Both the position numbers and the translations under genes were made by a program. This document shows, one piece after another, positions 1 through 8,841 of a stretch of 55,961 nucleotides of DNA (position 1 is the first letter of the stretch; each line of letters opens with the position of its first letter). The notes beneath the pieces were generated by a model, which was not told the DNA's origin, did not search any database, and was given only the letters and a program-made list of their open reading frames with translations. The DNA comes from an uncultured Lachnospiraceae bacterium (lineage in GTDB: Bacteria; Bacillota; Clostridia; Lachnospirales; Lachnospiraceae), in contig CANRJF010000005.1 of the NCBI GenBank assembly GCA_947630855.1, positions 1 to 55,961 on the forward strand, read 5' to 3'.

Positions 1-133
1 AAAGCAAAAAGCCTATCACAAAAGGTATAAAGAACATTATGACTTTAGGCAGAATAAAAATCGTACAAAACAATAGAAAAACTGCCAATGCAAGGTTGCA
101 GAATATTTTCATGTATTTCATTTTTCCGCCCAT
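1..133 (-). CDS. YtvI/AI-2E-type permease, N-terminal part (runs off window)
   Basis: Only the first 44 codons are present; the gene continues left of the window. The start is ATG at 133 with a strong AGGAGGA site 10 bases upstream. The peptide has a short basic start, then a long hydrophobic segment, and reaches the words FFIPFVIGFLL. A hydrophobic N-terminus ending in a PFVIG-type motif is typical of the AI-2E/PerM permease superfamily, especially the sporulation membrane protein YtvI of Clostridia. That family has seven or eight membrane spans; only the first and part of the second are visible. It follows the RND genes by 18 bases on the same strand, so co-transcription is likely. The assignment rests on a short N-terminus and could be another membrane protein. 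Confidence 0.5.
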   Translation of the reverse strand, partial: MGGKMKYMKIFCNLALAVFLLFCTIFILPKVIMFFIPFVIGFLL

Positions 134-151
134 ATGAAAATGTTCCTCCTT

Positions 152-3100
152 TTATAATATTTTCCCGCTTTTCTGCAGTTGTTCCATAAACTCTGCCGCA
201 TCATCAGGAACGTCATCTATGGTATCATCCCCTACGTCAATTTCCTTCATGGGTTTGCGGTAGAAGACATCGTAAAGTACCGGCACAACATATAACGTCA
301 TTAATGTGGCATACAGCAAACCTCCTGCCACCACAATCGCCATGCCTCTTCCCATCTCGCTTCCGCTGCTCTTACTGAATAACATGGCAAGCATGGCAAG
401 AATTGTGGTAAATGCCGTCATAAGAATAGGCCTCATACGCGTCTGCCCGGTAGCTATCAGGGCATCCCGCCTCTCCATGCCCCCTAAGCGAAGCTGGTTG
501 GCGTAATCCACAAACACGATACCATTATTTACAACTGTTCCCATTAACACAAGAAATCCAATCAGGCTGATAAGGGACATCTGCTCTCCTGTGGCAAGCA
601 TACCCAAAAGTCCTCCGGTAAATGCCAAAGGCACGGTAAAAATAACAATAAAAGGTGATAACAGGCTCTGGAACTGTGCCACCATAATCAGATAAATCAA
701 AAGGAACCCCAAAAGCATTAATTTTCCCATCTGGGTAACCATATCCGTGGTATTGCTGGTTTCCCCCCCAAATTCCATGGTGTAACCCTCCGGCAGTTCA
801 TAATCCTCCAGCAAATCTTCCACTTCACGGGACAAAAGCGTGGTATTATATCCCTCCATGGTGGAAGCCGTAACGCTCATGGTACGTACCTGGTTGGAAC
901 GGCCGATACTGTTTACGCCGGGGTTATACTCAATTTTGGCAAATTCCCTTAATTTATGGGTTTCCGTCACCTGTTTTCCGTCATCGTCTGTCTTATTAGT
1001 CTCAAATTCCATATCCATTAAGTTTTCTTTTGTGAGAGGGTCCGTTTCATTAATAATCTTTACATCCATGTCCGTCTCATCCACCTTCAATGTAACCGCC
1101 GTTTTATCTGTGGTGAGCCGGTCTGAAATTTCCCCGTAAATCTGGGCGCCGGTAAGTCCTAAACGCATGGATTCGTCTTTATCGATGTTTAGATGAATTT
1201 CCTCATCCGCATCCTCCTGGCCGTTGGAAACTTCCGAAAAGCCCTCTGTTTTTTCCACCATGCCCACAATATCTTCCGTAATATTTTTTAATACTTCCAA
1301 ATCCGGGCCATACACATCAATCTGCAGACCGCTTCCCAACATAGTATCCATCTCACCCATCATGGAATTGGATACCGTCACCTCACAGTCCATATCTTTT
1401 GTTTTTTCTTCCACCTCTTTACAGATTGCTTCCACCTGTGCAATTTCCGTATAATCTTCTTTTGGAATGATAAAGTAGGAATAACTGCTGTAATCATCAG
1501 TTGTCTCTGCCATTCCCCCGATTAATCCTGAGGAACTTCCTGCATCCATAGAGCCCACATAATCAATGCCTTCCACGGTGAGAATGGCCTCCATCACATC
1601 ATCCGCCTTCTTGTAGGCAGTCTCCCTGTCATATTCTTCCGGCATTTCCACCGTCACGGAAATCTGTTCGCTTCCCATATCCGGCAAAAATACAATTCCC
1701 ATATTGATAACGGCAAAAATACAAAATACCAAAAGCGCCACGGCAAGGGCTATGGGAAGAATCTTAACACGCAGGCAAAATGCCAGCGTCTTCCCGTAAA
1801 CAGCCTGCACTTTATCAAATATTTTATGCTCTTTGGGCTTCACATTCTTAAGCATAGCAGAACCCATGGTGGGCACGACGGTAACCGCCACCACCAAAGA
1901 TGCCATCAATGCAAAGGAAATGGTAAGGGCAAAGGGAAGCATAAGCTGGCGCACCAGTCCTGATGTAAATACCATGGGGAAAAATACGCAGATGGTGGTT
2001 AAGGTGGACGCCATAATTGCCCCCGCTACCTGTTTCGCCCCCTGGACAGCCGCCCTTGGGGCTTCTAACCCCCGGTATCTTAAACGGTATATATTTTCTA
2101 TTACTACAATAGAGTTATCCACCAGCATACCCACCGCTAATGCCAGTCCCGACAGGGACATAATGTTAATGGATATATTGGTAAAATACATAATCACAAT
2201 GGACAAAAGCACACTAAAGGGAATACTGAAAGCTACCACGAGGGTAGGCCGCACATCCGTAAGGAAAATGGCAAGAATCACAATTGCAAGCAGCGCCCCC
2301 TGTACCATACTGGTAACAAGGCTTTCAATAATCATGGCAATATAATCCCCCTGGTCTACCAGAGCCGTAATGTCTAAACCTTCATGCTCCTGCTCCAGTT
2401 CTTCCATCGCCTGGTTACATGTCTTAGAAACGTCAGATGTTCCCGCCGTACTTCCTTTAAAAATAGAAAGAACTACCCCGGGATTGCCGTTTACCCTGGC
2501 ATATGTCTCGTCCGCATTGTCCAAAACCACAATATCCGCTACATCCTTTAAATGAATATCCCCGATATCCTCTATATTGGTCAGCACCATATTTTTCAAC
2601 TGCTCCGGGGAATCATAGTTTTCCCCTACTTTTAGCAGCCACTGGTTGTCTTCCTTATCATCCACATAACCTGCCGGCATAGAGAAATTCTGGGCATATA
2701 TCATATTTGACAAAGTCTCTAACGTAAGCATCTGGTCGATGTTGGCATTTTTCCTTGCCTCTTTGGCGGAATCCTGGTAAGTCTCATTGGCTTCCTCCAG
2801 TTTCTCTTTGGCGTCATCCATTGCGGATTTTGCCGCAGCAATTTGTGCGCTTCCCGAGCCGAAACCTGCCGCCGCAGAAATCTTTCCTTCTTCTGCCTGT
2901 ACATAAGCCTCGTCAATGGACGCCATCTGCTTCTCAATTTCCTCCAATACCTTCTCTGCCGCCTGGATTTTTATCTTTAAGTTGGCAAGTTCCGTATTAA
3001 TCTGGGGAATACGCGTATTGATAATATCATACACCTGTTTTAAAGCCGCCTTATCCAGTTCCCTTGCCTGCTGTGCCACCGACGCATCTACCGGGGCTCC

Positions 3101-3211
3101 AGGCATAGCCGCCAAAGTCTCCACCGCCGATTTGAAATAGGCAAGTTTATCAGGATTATCTATGGCATCCTTAATATCCGCCGGCATAGATGCGGACTGT
3201 AAGGGACACAT
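152..3211 (-). CDS. RND (AcrB/HAE-type) efflux permease, C-terminal frame of a frameshifted gene
   Basis: This 1019-residue frame carries most of an RND proton-driven efflux permease of the cytoplasmic membrane. After about 180 residues of charged coiled coil come the rest of the first porter loop, a transmembrane block (ALLAIVILAIFL, then the GMLVDNSIVVIENI helix that holds the proton-relay acidic residues), a second periplasmic-type loop, and a second transmembrane block ending near VVPVLYDVFY. It overlaps the N-terminal frame by 41 bases in a different frame. A stop codon (TGA) lies directly before its first ATG, so it cannot read further upstream. Together the two frames make a pump of about 1,320 residues, longer than the 1,030-1,050 usual for AcrB because of the coiled-coil insert. 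No membrane fusion protein or outer-membrane partner gene is nearby, as expected for a monoderm. It may be a broken gene, a sequencing error, or translated from its own weak AGGA site. Confidence 0.8.
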   Translation of the reverse strand: MCPLQSASMPADIKDAIDNPDKLAYFKSAVETLAAMPGAPVDASVAQQARELDKAALKQVYDIINTRIPQINTELANLKIKIQAAEKVLEEIEKQMASIDEAYVQAEEGKISAAAGFGSGSAQIAAAKSAMDDAKEKLEEANETYQDSAKEARKNANIDQMLTLETLSNMIYAQNFSMPAGYVDDKEDNQWLLKVGENYDSPEQLKNMVLTNIEDIGDIHLKDVADIVVLDNADETYARVNGNPGVVLSIFKGSTAGTSDVSKTCNQAMEELEQEHEGLDITALVDQGDYIAMIIESLVTSMVQGALLAIVILAIFLTDVRPTLVVAFSIPFSVLLSIVIMYFTNISINIMSLSGLALAVGMLVDNSIVVIENIYRLRYRGLEAPRAAVQGAKQVAGAIMASTLTTICVFFPMVFTSGLVRQLMLPFALTISFALMASLVVAVTVVPTMGSAMLKNVKPKEHKIFDKVQAVYGKTLAFCLRVKILPIALAVALLVFCIFAVINMGIVFLPDMGSEQISVTVEMPEEYDRETAYKKADDVMEAILTVEGIDYVGSMDAGSSSGLIGGMAETTDDYSSYSYFIIPKEDYTEIAQVEAICKEVEEKTKDMDCEVTVSNSMMGEMDTMLGSGLQIDVYGPDLEVLKNITEDIVGMVEKTEGFSEVSNGQEDADEEIHLNIDKDESMRLGLTGAQIYGEISDRLTTDKTAVTLKVDETDMDVKIINETDPLTKENLMDMEFETNKTDDDGKQVTETHKLREFAKIEYNPGVNSIGRSNQVRTMSVTASTMEGYNTTLLSREVEDLLEDYELPEGYTMEFGGETSNTTDMVTQMGKLMLLGFLLIYLIMVAQFQSLLSPFIVIFTVPLAFTGGLLGMLATGEQMSLISLIGFLVLMGTVVNNGIVFVDYANQLRLGGMERRDALIATGQTRMRPILMTAFTTILAMLAMLFSKSSGSEMGRGMAIVVAGGLLYATLMTLYVVPVLYDVFYRKPMKEIDVGDDTIDDVPDDAAEFMEQLQKSGKIL

Positions 3212-4118
3212 TCATTCCTGCATACATGCTGTTTAAGCTGTTATATGTATCCCGGACTTTATTATCCTTATATGCCTGCTTCTCCGCCTTTAACGCTGCC
3301 TGGCTGGTCTTTAGGCTGGTAAGTTCCGACTCGTAAGACGCCCTGGAAGCCACTGCCTCATTTAACTTTAAGGTGGCATCGGCAAGCTGGGATGTCGTCT
3401 CCTCCTGCTTTGCAGCCAGGTCATTCTCCTGTTGGCTGATTTCGCTTCTGGCATCCGAAATCTCCCTTTGGGCATCATCAAGGTCTGCCTGGGCATCCTC
3501 CAGCTTATCATTGGTAAGTGCCAGCACTTTATCATTTATTTTGTCTATTTTTTCCTTGTTTAAACGGACTTCAATAATCTTTTCCACAATACCTACATCC
3601 GTTACCCTTGCAACCCCGTTCTGCCGTTCAAAATAAGGGATTACCGTCTCCTGGGCAAAATCGGACAGCTCGTATATATCTTTGCCTTCACAACTGACGC
3701 TGACATACATGGTTGCCATCATATCCATGCTGATTTCCATAATATTGGGAGTCCCGCAGGTATCCGGCAGGGAAGATTCCAACTGGTTTAACGCCGAGGA
3801 GACTTTCACCATGGCAGAATCCATGCTGGTATCCTCCGCAAATTCCAATGTAACCATGCTGTAATTCTCCGCGCTGGTACTTGTAACATTCTCCACGCCG
3901 CTGATTGTGCCCAATGTGCTCTCTATGGGCTTTGTTACATTTTCCTCAACTTTTTCAGGGCTGGCTCCTGGGTATGTAGTAATCACCATCATATATGGCA
4001 TATTCATATCCGGCAGAAGGTCTGTCTTCATACCGGAAAGAGATACAAATCCGATTACCAGCACAATTATGACCGCAACAAAAACGGTAAAAGGCTTTTT
4101 TACGCTATACTTTATCAT
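3171..4118 (-). CDS. RND efflux permease, N-terminal frame (frameshifted, 315 aa)
   Basis: This is the N-terminal part of the same RND pump. It begins MIKYSVKKPFTVFVAVIIVLVIG, a typical RND first membrane helix, followed by the hallmark LPDMNMPYMMVITTYPGASPEKVE and VENVTSTS porter motifs. From about residue 195 the porter domain is interrupted by a long Gln/Glu/Lys/Ala-rich coiled coil that continues into the next frame. The last 13 or so codons are out of frame and lead to a stop at 3171; skipping one base anywhere between 3171 and about 3214 joins it to the C-terminal frame. GGAGG sits just before the ATG. A promoter with a 17-base spacer lies 50-75 bases upstream. Whether the two frames give a working pump cannot be told from sequence. 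Confidence 0.8.
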   Translation of the reverse strand: MIKYSVKKPFTVFVAVIIVLVIGFVSLSGMKTDLLPDMNMPYMMVITTYPGASPEKVEENVTKPIESTLGTISGVENVTSTSAENYSMVTLEFAEDTSMDSAMVKVSSALNQLESSLPDTCGTPNIMEISMDMMATMYVSVSCEGKDIYELSDFAQETVIPYFERQNGVARVTDVGIVEKIIEVRLNKEKIDKINDKVLALTNDKLEDAQADLDDAQREISDARSEISQQENDLAAKQEETTSQLADATLKLNEAVASRASYESELTSLKTSQAALKAEKQAYKDNKVRDTYNSLNSMYAGMNVSLTVRIYAGGY

Positions 4119-4166
4119 ACTTCCTCCAAAAAAATGTAAAGTGAACTGATTTTTTCAAGCTATAAT

Positions 4167-4195
4167 ATTTTAAACCCATTTTACCGCTTTTACAA
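4167..4195 (-). promoter_or_regulatory. Candidate sigma-A promoter of the RND gene
   Basis: Reading leftward: -35 TTGTAA (4195-4190), a 17-base spacer, and -10 TAAAAT (4172-4167), about 50 bases before the RND start codon. Confidence 0.45.
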
Positions 4196-4238
4196 TGTCT
4201 TTTTCAGTTTTAATTATTTTTTAATTGTTTTTTTAGAT

Positions 4239-5618
4239 TTAAAAGCCCGTATTCATGTTTTTCTCATCCAAATGTACCACGGATTTTGTACGCCATCTGC
4301 CCTGAAGGAAACGCACTACATTCATTGCACCCGTGAGCATCCAGGTAAGACCGTTGGTATACCATACGCCCCACAGCCCCACGGAAGGAATCATCATTAA
4401 AATCCAGGCAAAACCAATGCGTCCAATCACCTCGGTCACACCGTTTAACATGGAAAACACCGCGTCTCCCACACCGTTTAACATGCCGCGCATCACGTAG
4501 ATAAGCCCCAGGCCCACATACATAAAACTTGTAATCCGAAGGCCCTTTGCCCCAATCTCAATTACCTGCGGGTCATTGACAAACAAACTTACAATGGCAT
4601 TTCCAAACACAAACATTACAACTATCATCACCGCGCTAAAGGCAATTACAAGGTACACGCTTTTTTTACAGCCCGTTGTGACGCGGTCATATTTTCCCGC
4701 CCCGGCATTCTGCCCTGCAAATGTGGAAACTGCCGTTCCCAGGGAGCCGAAAGGCTGCTGCACCAACTGCTCCACGCGTCCCGTAGCCGTGTAAGCCGCC
4801 ATCACCACCGCCCCAAAACGGTTTACCACGCTCTGCAGCGCCACACAGGAAAATGCAATCAGAGCATTCTGCGCCGCCATGGGAATGCCCAACCTAAAAC
4901 TTTTTTTCATAATATCCCTGTCAAAAGCAAAATGCCGTTTTTCCAGTCTCAAATAAACGTTTTTCCACATGCCAAACAAAATGGAGCCAATCATTGCCAA
5001 AAACTGGGAAATAATGGTGGCCAATGCCGCCCCTGCCACTCCCATATGAAAAGCAACCACAAATAAAAGGTCTAACACCACATTGACCCCGCATGCCGCC
5101 ACCAGAAAAATCAACGGCGTTTTCGAATCCCCCAGCGCCCTTAATATGGCGGATATGGTATTATAGCCCGCCACAACCACCGTTGCGCCGCACACAATCT
5201 GCATGTAAGTTTTGGCATCCGAGAGCGTTTCCGCCGGCGTATTCATAACATGTAAAATAGGATGTGCCAAAAATACGCCGCAAAAACTCATAAGAAGTCC
5301 TGCACCCAGGGTAATATATATTGCATTTGCAATGATTTTTTTCACATAGTCATCCTGCCCGGCACCAAAATACTGGGATATTAATACCCCAATCCCGCCG
5401 CCCAGGCCAATGCATAAAGAAAAACACAAAAAGTTCAGGCTTCCCACGGAGCCCACTGCCCCGAGAGCGTTTGCTCCCACAAATTTGCCTACAATAATAG
5501 AATCTGCCATATTGTAAAACTGCTGAAAAATATTTCCCACCAGCATAGGCACAGCAAACTTCAGCAATAGGGCAACTTCATTTCCCTCTGTCATATCACA
5601 GACATAATTCTTTTCCAC
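4239..5618 (-). CDS. MATE family multidrug/metabolite exporter
   Basis: A 459-residue polytopic membrane protein with the two-fold repeat of the MATE (NorM/DinF-like) family of cation-coupled exporters. Family signatures are visible near the start (FAVPMLVGNIFQQFYNMADSIIVGKFVG) and again in the second half (RLGIPMAAQNALIAFSCVALQSVVNRFG), with about 12 hydrophobic segments. The start is GTG at 5618, eight bases after AGAGG; no better ATG is in place. It lies between the RND pump and a chemoreceptor, all on the minus strand, with gaps of 120 and 41 bases. The substrate cannot be inferred. Length is normal for the family and nothing looks broken. Confidence 0.9.
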   Translation of the reverse strand: MEKNYVCDMTEGNEVALLLKFAVPMLVGNIFQQFYNMADSIIVGKFVGANALGAVGSVGSLNFLCFSLCIGLGGGIGVLISQYFGAGQDDYVKKIIANAIYITLGAGLLMSFCGVFLAHPILHVMNTPAETLSDAKTYMQIVCGATVVVAGYNTISAILRALGDSKTPLIFLVAACGVNVVLDLLFVVAFHMGVAGAALATIISQFLAMIGSILFGMWKNVYLRLEKRHFAFDRDIMKKSFRLGIPMAAQNALIAFSCVALQSVVNRFGAVVMAAYTATGRVEQLVQQPFGSLGTAVSTFAGQNAGAGKYDRVTTGCKKSVYLVIAFSAVMIVVMFVFGNAIVSLFVNDPQVIEIGAKGLRITSFMYVGLGLIYVMRGMLNGVGDAVFSMLNGVTEVIGRIGFAWILMMIPSVGLWGVWYTNGLTWMLTGAMNVVRFLQGRWRTKSVVHLDEKNMNTGF

Positions 5619-5659
5619 AATATTATCCTCTGACGTTTCAAAATTATATAAACTTTATG

Positions 5660-7396
5660 CTACAATTTTGTAAAAATTGCTGTCTCTTTTTTCAAATCAC
5701 CGGCAATCTCGTAGTTTTCATCCATCCGCTTTGAAATGTTCTCCATATTTCCCACCAGTCCCTGGGTACTGTCTGCCGCGCAGCCTACACCCCTTACTCC
5801 TTCATCAATAGACTGGGCAATGGTTCCGATGGACTCTGCAATCTCTGCCATGGTATCTTTTAACACTTCCGTCCTCTCGTCCAGCTCATTCATAACCGTC
5901 TCAATGTAAGAGGCCTTTTTCTTGTATTCGCTGCCGGACTCTACGAAGGCATCAAACTCCGGAAGGATGGAATCACTCATATACTGTACCATGCCGTTGG
6001 CGTTCTCCGCCAAATTATGTACTGCCGCCGTCACCACGCTGTTAATCTGCTGGATATGGTTTGCCGCCTCCTGGCTGGCCGCCGCCAACTGGCTGATTTC
6101 CGTTGCAACTACCGCAAAACCTCTTCCTGCCTCCCCTGCCCTTGCCGCTTCTATGGACGCATTTAGCGCCAGAAGGTTTGTCTGGCTTGCAATATTTAAA
6201 ATATCGTTGGTAAGGCTGTTTACCTGGTCTACGCTGTTGCTCTCCTCAATGGATTGATTTAGCACATTTAAGATTTCATTTACTTTTCTGCCGGTGGTTT
6301 CGCTGTTTGTCTGCGCCGTAGCCTCCATGGAATCCGCATGGTCTTTCATCTCTTTGGCATAATTATTAATCTCCGTACACCGCAGCGCAATGGCGTCCAC
6401 TTCTTTTTTCACCGAATCCGTATTTGTATTAATCCGGGAAGCATTCTCCGACATCTCCAGCATGGTAGCGGAAAGTTCTTTCGTCATGGCAGATAAATCC
6501 GATACGTTGTTATTGGAAGTAATCACGCTCTCCCGCACTTCGTTGACAACCGTTTCCATTTTCTGGGAATTATTAATAATCATCTTAAAAATATCCTGAA
6601 GTTTTCCCATAAACACATTGATTCCGCTGCCTACTTCCGCCACTTCCCGATTTGCTAAAATCGTGACACGCCTTGTCAAATCCCCTTCCCGGTTATCAAT
6701 ATCCGTAATGATATTGCTGATTTCCTTCTGGGTCTGGGACAATGGCATAATCACCATCTTTAGTACGCTTAAAACCGCGGCAAACAGAGAAATAACACTG
6801 ACGATAATCGTAAATCCGCTGATTGCCAAAGCATTAAAGTATACATTGCTAAGCCGGGTCTTTGCTTCCTCCGCCTGGACATTTACCACTTCCTTCATCT
6901 GCTCTATATCCACCTGCATGACCCTGACATATTCTGCCACATCTCCGTTTGCCAGGTCATATGCCTTCTCCTTCTGGCTGTCGGCACTGTATGCCATCAG
7001 ATTGGAAATCTCATACTTTAGCTGTTCATAATTTGAAAGCAAATCCTCATAACTTGCCTGGCTGTCTTCTGTGACATACTGCTTAAAATCCTCCAGATGA
7101 CCATCTAAAACTTCCTGCTCTTCCCTGATACTCTCCACCAGTTCCACCATTGCCGTCAAATCCGTGGCAATAATATGGGACAGCCCCAGCTCATGGATAT
7201 TCTGGGTTTCCTTCTGAATATCCCCCAATTTGGATATGCACACCATATGGCCGTCTGCAATCTGCCTGGCGCTGGAATTTACCCGGCGTACATTAGCCAC
7301 TGCCGCAATATTGGAAATAATAGACACAATTCCCAGTATAAACACGGGAATCAAGATAATCTTTTTTGTGCTTACACGCCCCTGCCTGTTTTTCAT
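5660..7396 (-). CDS. Methyl-accepting chemotaxis protein with four-helix-type sensor region
   Basis: A membrane chemoreceptor of about 578 residues. Basic residues at the start are followed by a first membrane helix ([22 protein letters not shown]), an extracytoplasmic helical region of about 150 residues resembling 4HB_MCP sensors, a second membrane helix ([18 protein letters not shown]), a HAMP-like linker, and the signalling domain with the conserved tip [20 protein letters not shown]. It should report ligand occupancy to CheW/CheA. The chosen start is ATG at 7396, five bases after AGGAGG; an upstream in-frame ATG at 7423 lies inside the preceding gene. That gene, a solute-binding lipoprotein, stops only 16 bases before, which suggests the two form a sensory pair. 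No CheR/CheB-binding pentapeptide is seen at the C-terminus. Confidence 0.9.
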   Translation of the reverse strand: MKNRQGRVSTKKIILIPVFILGIVSIISNIAAVANVRRVNSSARQIADGHMVCISKLGDIQKETQNIHELGLSHIIATDLTAMVELVESIREEQEVLDGHLEDFKQYVTEDSQASYEDLLSNYEQLKYEISNLMAYSADSQKEKAYDLANGDVAEYVRVMQVDIEQMKEVVNVQAEEAKTRLSNVYFNALAISGFTIIVSVISLFAAVLSVLKMVIMPLSQTQKEISNIITDIDNREGDLTRRVTILANREVAEVGSGINVFMGKLQDIFKMIINNSQKMETVVNEVRESVITSNNNVSDLSAMTKELSATMLEMSENASRINTNTDSVKKEVDAIALRCTEINNYAKEMKDHADSMEATAQTNSETTGRKVNEILNVLNQSIEESNSVDQVNSLTNDILNIASQTNLLALNASIEAARAGEAGRGFAVVATEISQLAAASQEAANHIQQINSVVTAAVHNLAENANGMVQYMSDSILPEFDAFVESGSEYKKKASYIETVMNELDERTEVLKDTMAEIAESIGTIAQSIDEGVRGVGCAADSTQGLVGNMENISKRMDENYEIAGDLKKETAIFTKL

Positions 7397-7412
7397 TCCA
7401 TGCCTCCTGTTT

Positions 7413-8723
7413 CTATTGTACACTGGACTGGGTAATAACGGACACTAAATTGTCCATAATATCCTGAAGTTCCAACCCCCTGGGATTGCCCTGCGTCATA
7501 GTCAGCCCAAATTCATATGTACCGTCCCAATAACTGTTTCCCACACGCTGCAGCTTGCCGTACTGTGCCTGGTCAATCACCGCCTGGATAGCAGGAACCC
7601 CCTGCACCAGTTCAGACTCTGCCGCATGCTTATTGGAAGGCCCCTGATTTCTCTCTTCCAGCCGCATAATCTGGTTTTCCTCATTGGTAAGGTAATCTGC
7701 CAGCGTAAGCGCCCATTCTTTATGCTTAGAGTAATAATTTACCCCCATCATTTTATATCCTTTAAAAGAAGACATCTGAACCTGCTGTCCGCCGCAGGTA
7801 TAGGTGGGAAGTTTTACCGCGCCGTAATCCCCGCCCCAGGCGTTTTGAACTTCCACTGCATTCCATACGCCGCTGACTCCCGCAATCACGCTGCCGTCTT
7901 TTACCCCTGCCAAAAAGTCTTCATCAAACCTGCTTTCAAAACCCGGATGGGAACCAATGGCAAGCAGCGCACTGGCAATGTCTGTCCCCTTAATGCCGCC
8001 CTCTGTGGCATTCCAGTTACAGTAATTTGTTACACCGTCATCATTAATGCCAAACTCCAGTCCTGTTTCTCCAAAAAAAGCGTACAGATACCAGCCGGAA
8101 GTCCAGTCCATGGTGAATTTTTTCTGGTTTGCCGCAGCCACTGTAAGAATACTGTCTAAGGTTTCCACATCTTTCTCCGAAAAATAACGTTTATCATAAT
8201 ATAGAAAATATCCGTTATCCGCCGTCATAGGGTATGCATACAAGGTACCGTTCAAACTGGCGGCATCCACGGCATCCTCCAAATTTGCCTCCCTGATTTC
8301 CTCCTCATTGGGCACTTTTGCCAGCGCACCCGCTCCTGCCAAAGGTGCTAACTGGTCATCTGCCATGGGAAAAATATCCGCCGCGTTATGTACATCCTTT
8401 AACACCTCGCCCTTTGTTCCTGAATCAGCGCTCTCTGCCAGGGTAATATTAAATTCTGCTTCCCCGGCATGTTCTTCCTTAAATTTATCTATCATTTTAT
8501 TCAGCATATCAAAGTTTGCCTGCTCTGCCCATATGGTCAGCTCTACCGTACCGCTCTCCAATTCCTCTGTGCCCCCGGCAGCCTCTTCCGTAGAATATAC
8601 CTCATTTACCGCCTGATTTCCATTATCTGTCCGGCTTGTCCCTGCCGCTTTACTGCCGCAGCCTCCAAAAACAGAAAAAACACCCAGAATGAAAAGTAAC
8701 CTCATTGCGACTTTTTTCTTCAT
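7413..8723 (-). CDS. Extracellular solute-binding lipoprotein (ABC sugar-binding, MalE-like)
   Basis: A secreted lipoprotein of about 436 residues. It starts [24 protein letters not shown], a lipoprotein signal with the acceptor cysteine near residue 22, then an acidic Ser/Thr/Glu linker and a family-1-type solute-binding fold ([26 protein letters not shown] at the front). Such proteins normally deliver oligosaccharides to an ABC permease, but no permease or ATPase gene is adjacent. The next gene, 16 bases away, is a chemoreceptor, so its role may be to present ligand to that receptor, as maltose-binding protein does for Tar in E. coli (inference). The start at 8723 is chosen because AAGGAGA lies eight bases upstream; an in-frame ATG at 8741 lacks this spacing. 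The substrate is unknown. Confidence 0.85.
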   Translation of the reverse strand: MKKKVAMRLLFILGVFSVFGGCGSKAAGTSRTDNGNQAVNEVYSTEEAAGGTEELESGTVELTIWAEQANFDMLNKMIDKFKEEHAGEAEFNITLAESADSGTKGEVLKDVHNAADIFPMADDQLAPLAGAGALAKVPNEEEIREANLEDAVDAASLNGTLYAYPMTADNGYFLYYDKRYFSEKDVETLDSILTVAAANQKKFTMDWTSGWYLYAFFGETGLEFGINDDGVTNYCNWNATEGGIKGTDIASALLAIGSHPGFESRFDEDFLAGVKDGSVIAGVSGVWNAVEVQNAWGGDYGAVKLPTYTCGGQQVQMSSFKGYKMMGVNYYSKHKEWALTLADYLTNEENQIMRLEERNQGPSNKHAAESELVQGVPAIQAVIDQAQYGKLQRVGNSYWDGTYEFGLTMTQGNPRGLELQDIMDNLVSVITQSSVQ

Positions 8724-8779
8724 TCGTCTGTCTCCTTTCATCTGTCTCTTTCAAATAAACAATATCACAAATAGGCCAA

Positions 8780-8827
8780 AAATACCAGAAATTTTAACGT
8801 TCCATATCATTAAAATTTCTGGTATTT
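8780..8827 (-). terminator. Terminator downstream of secA
   Basis: A perfect 18-base inverted repeat, AAATACCAGAAATTTTAA at 8780-8797 with its complement at 8810-8827 and a 12-base loop. Read leftward it starts 15 bases after the secA stop and runs into a TTTTT stretch. The stem is AT-rich. Confidence 0.7.
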
Positions 8828-8841
8828 ATCTTTATAAATTA

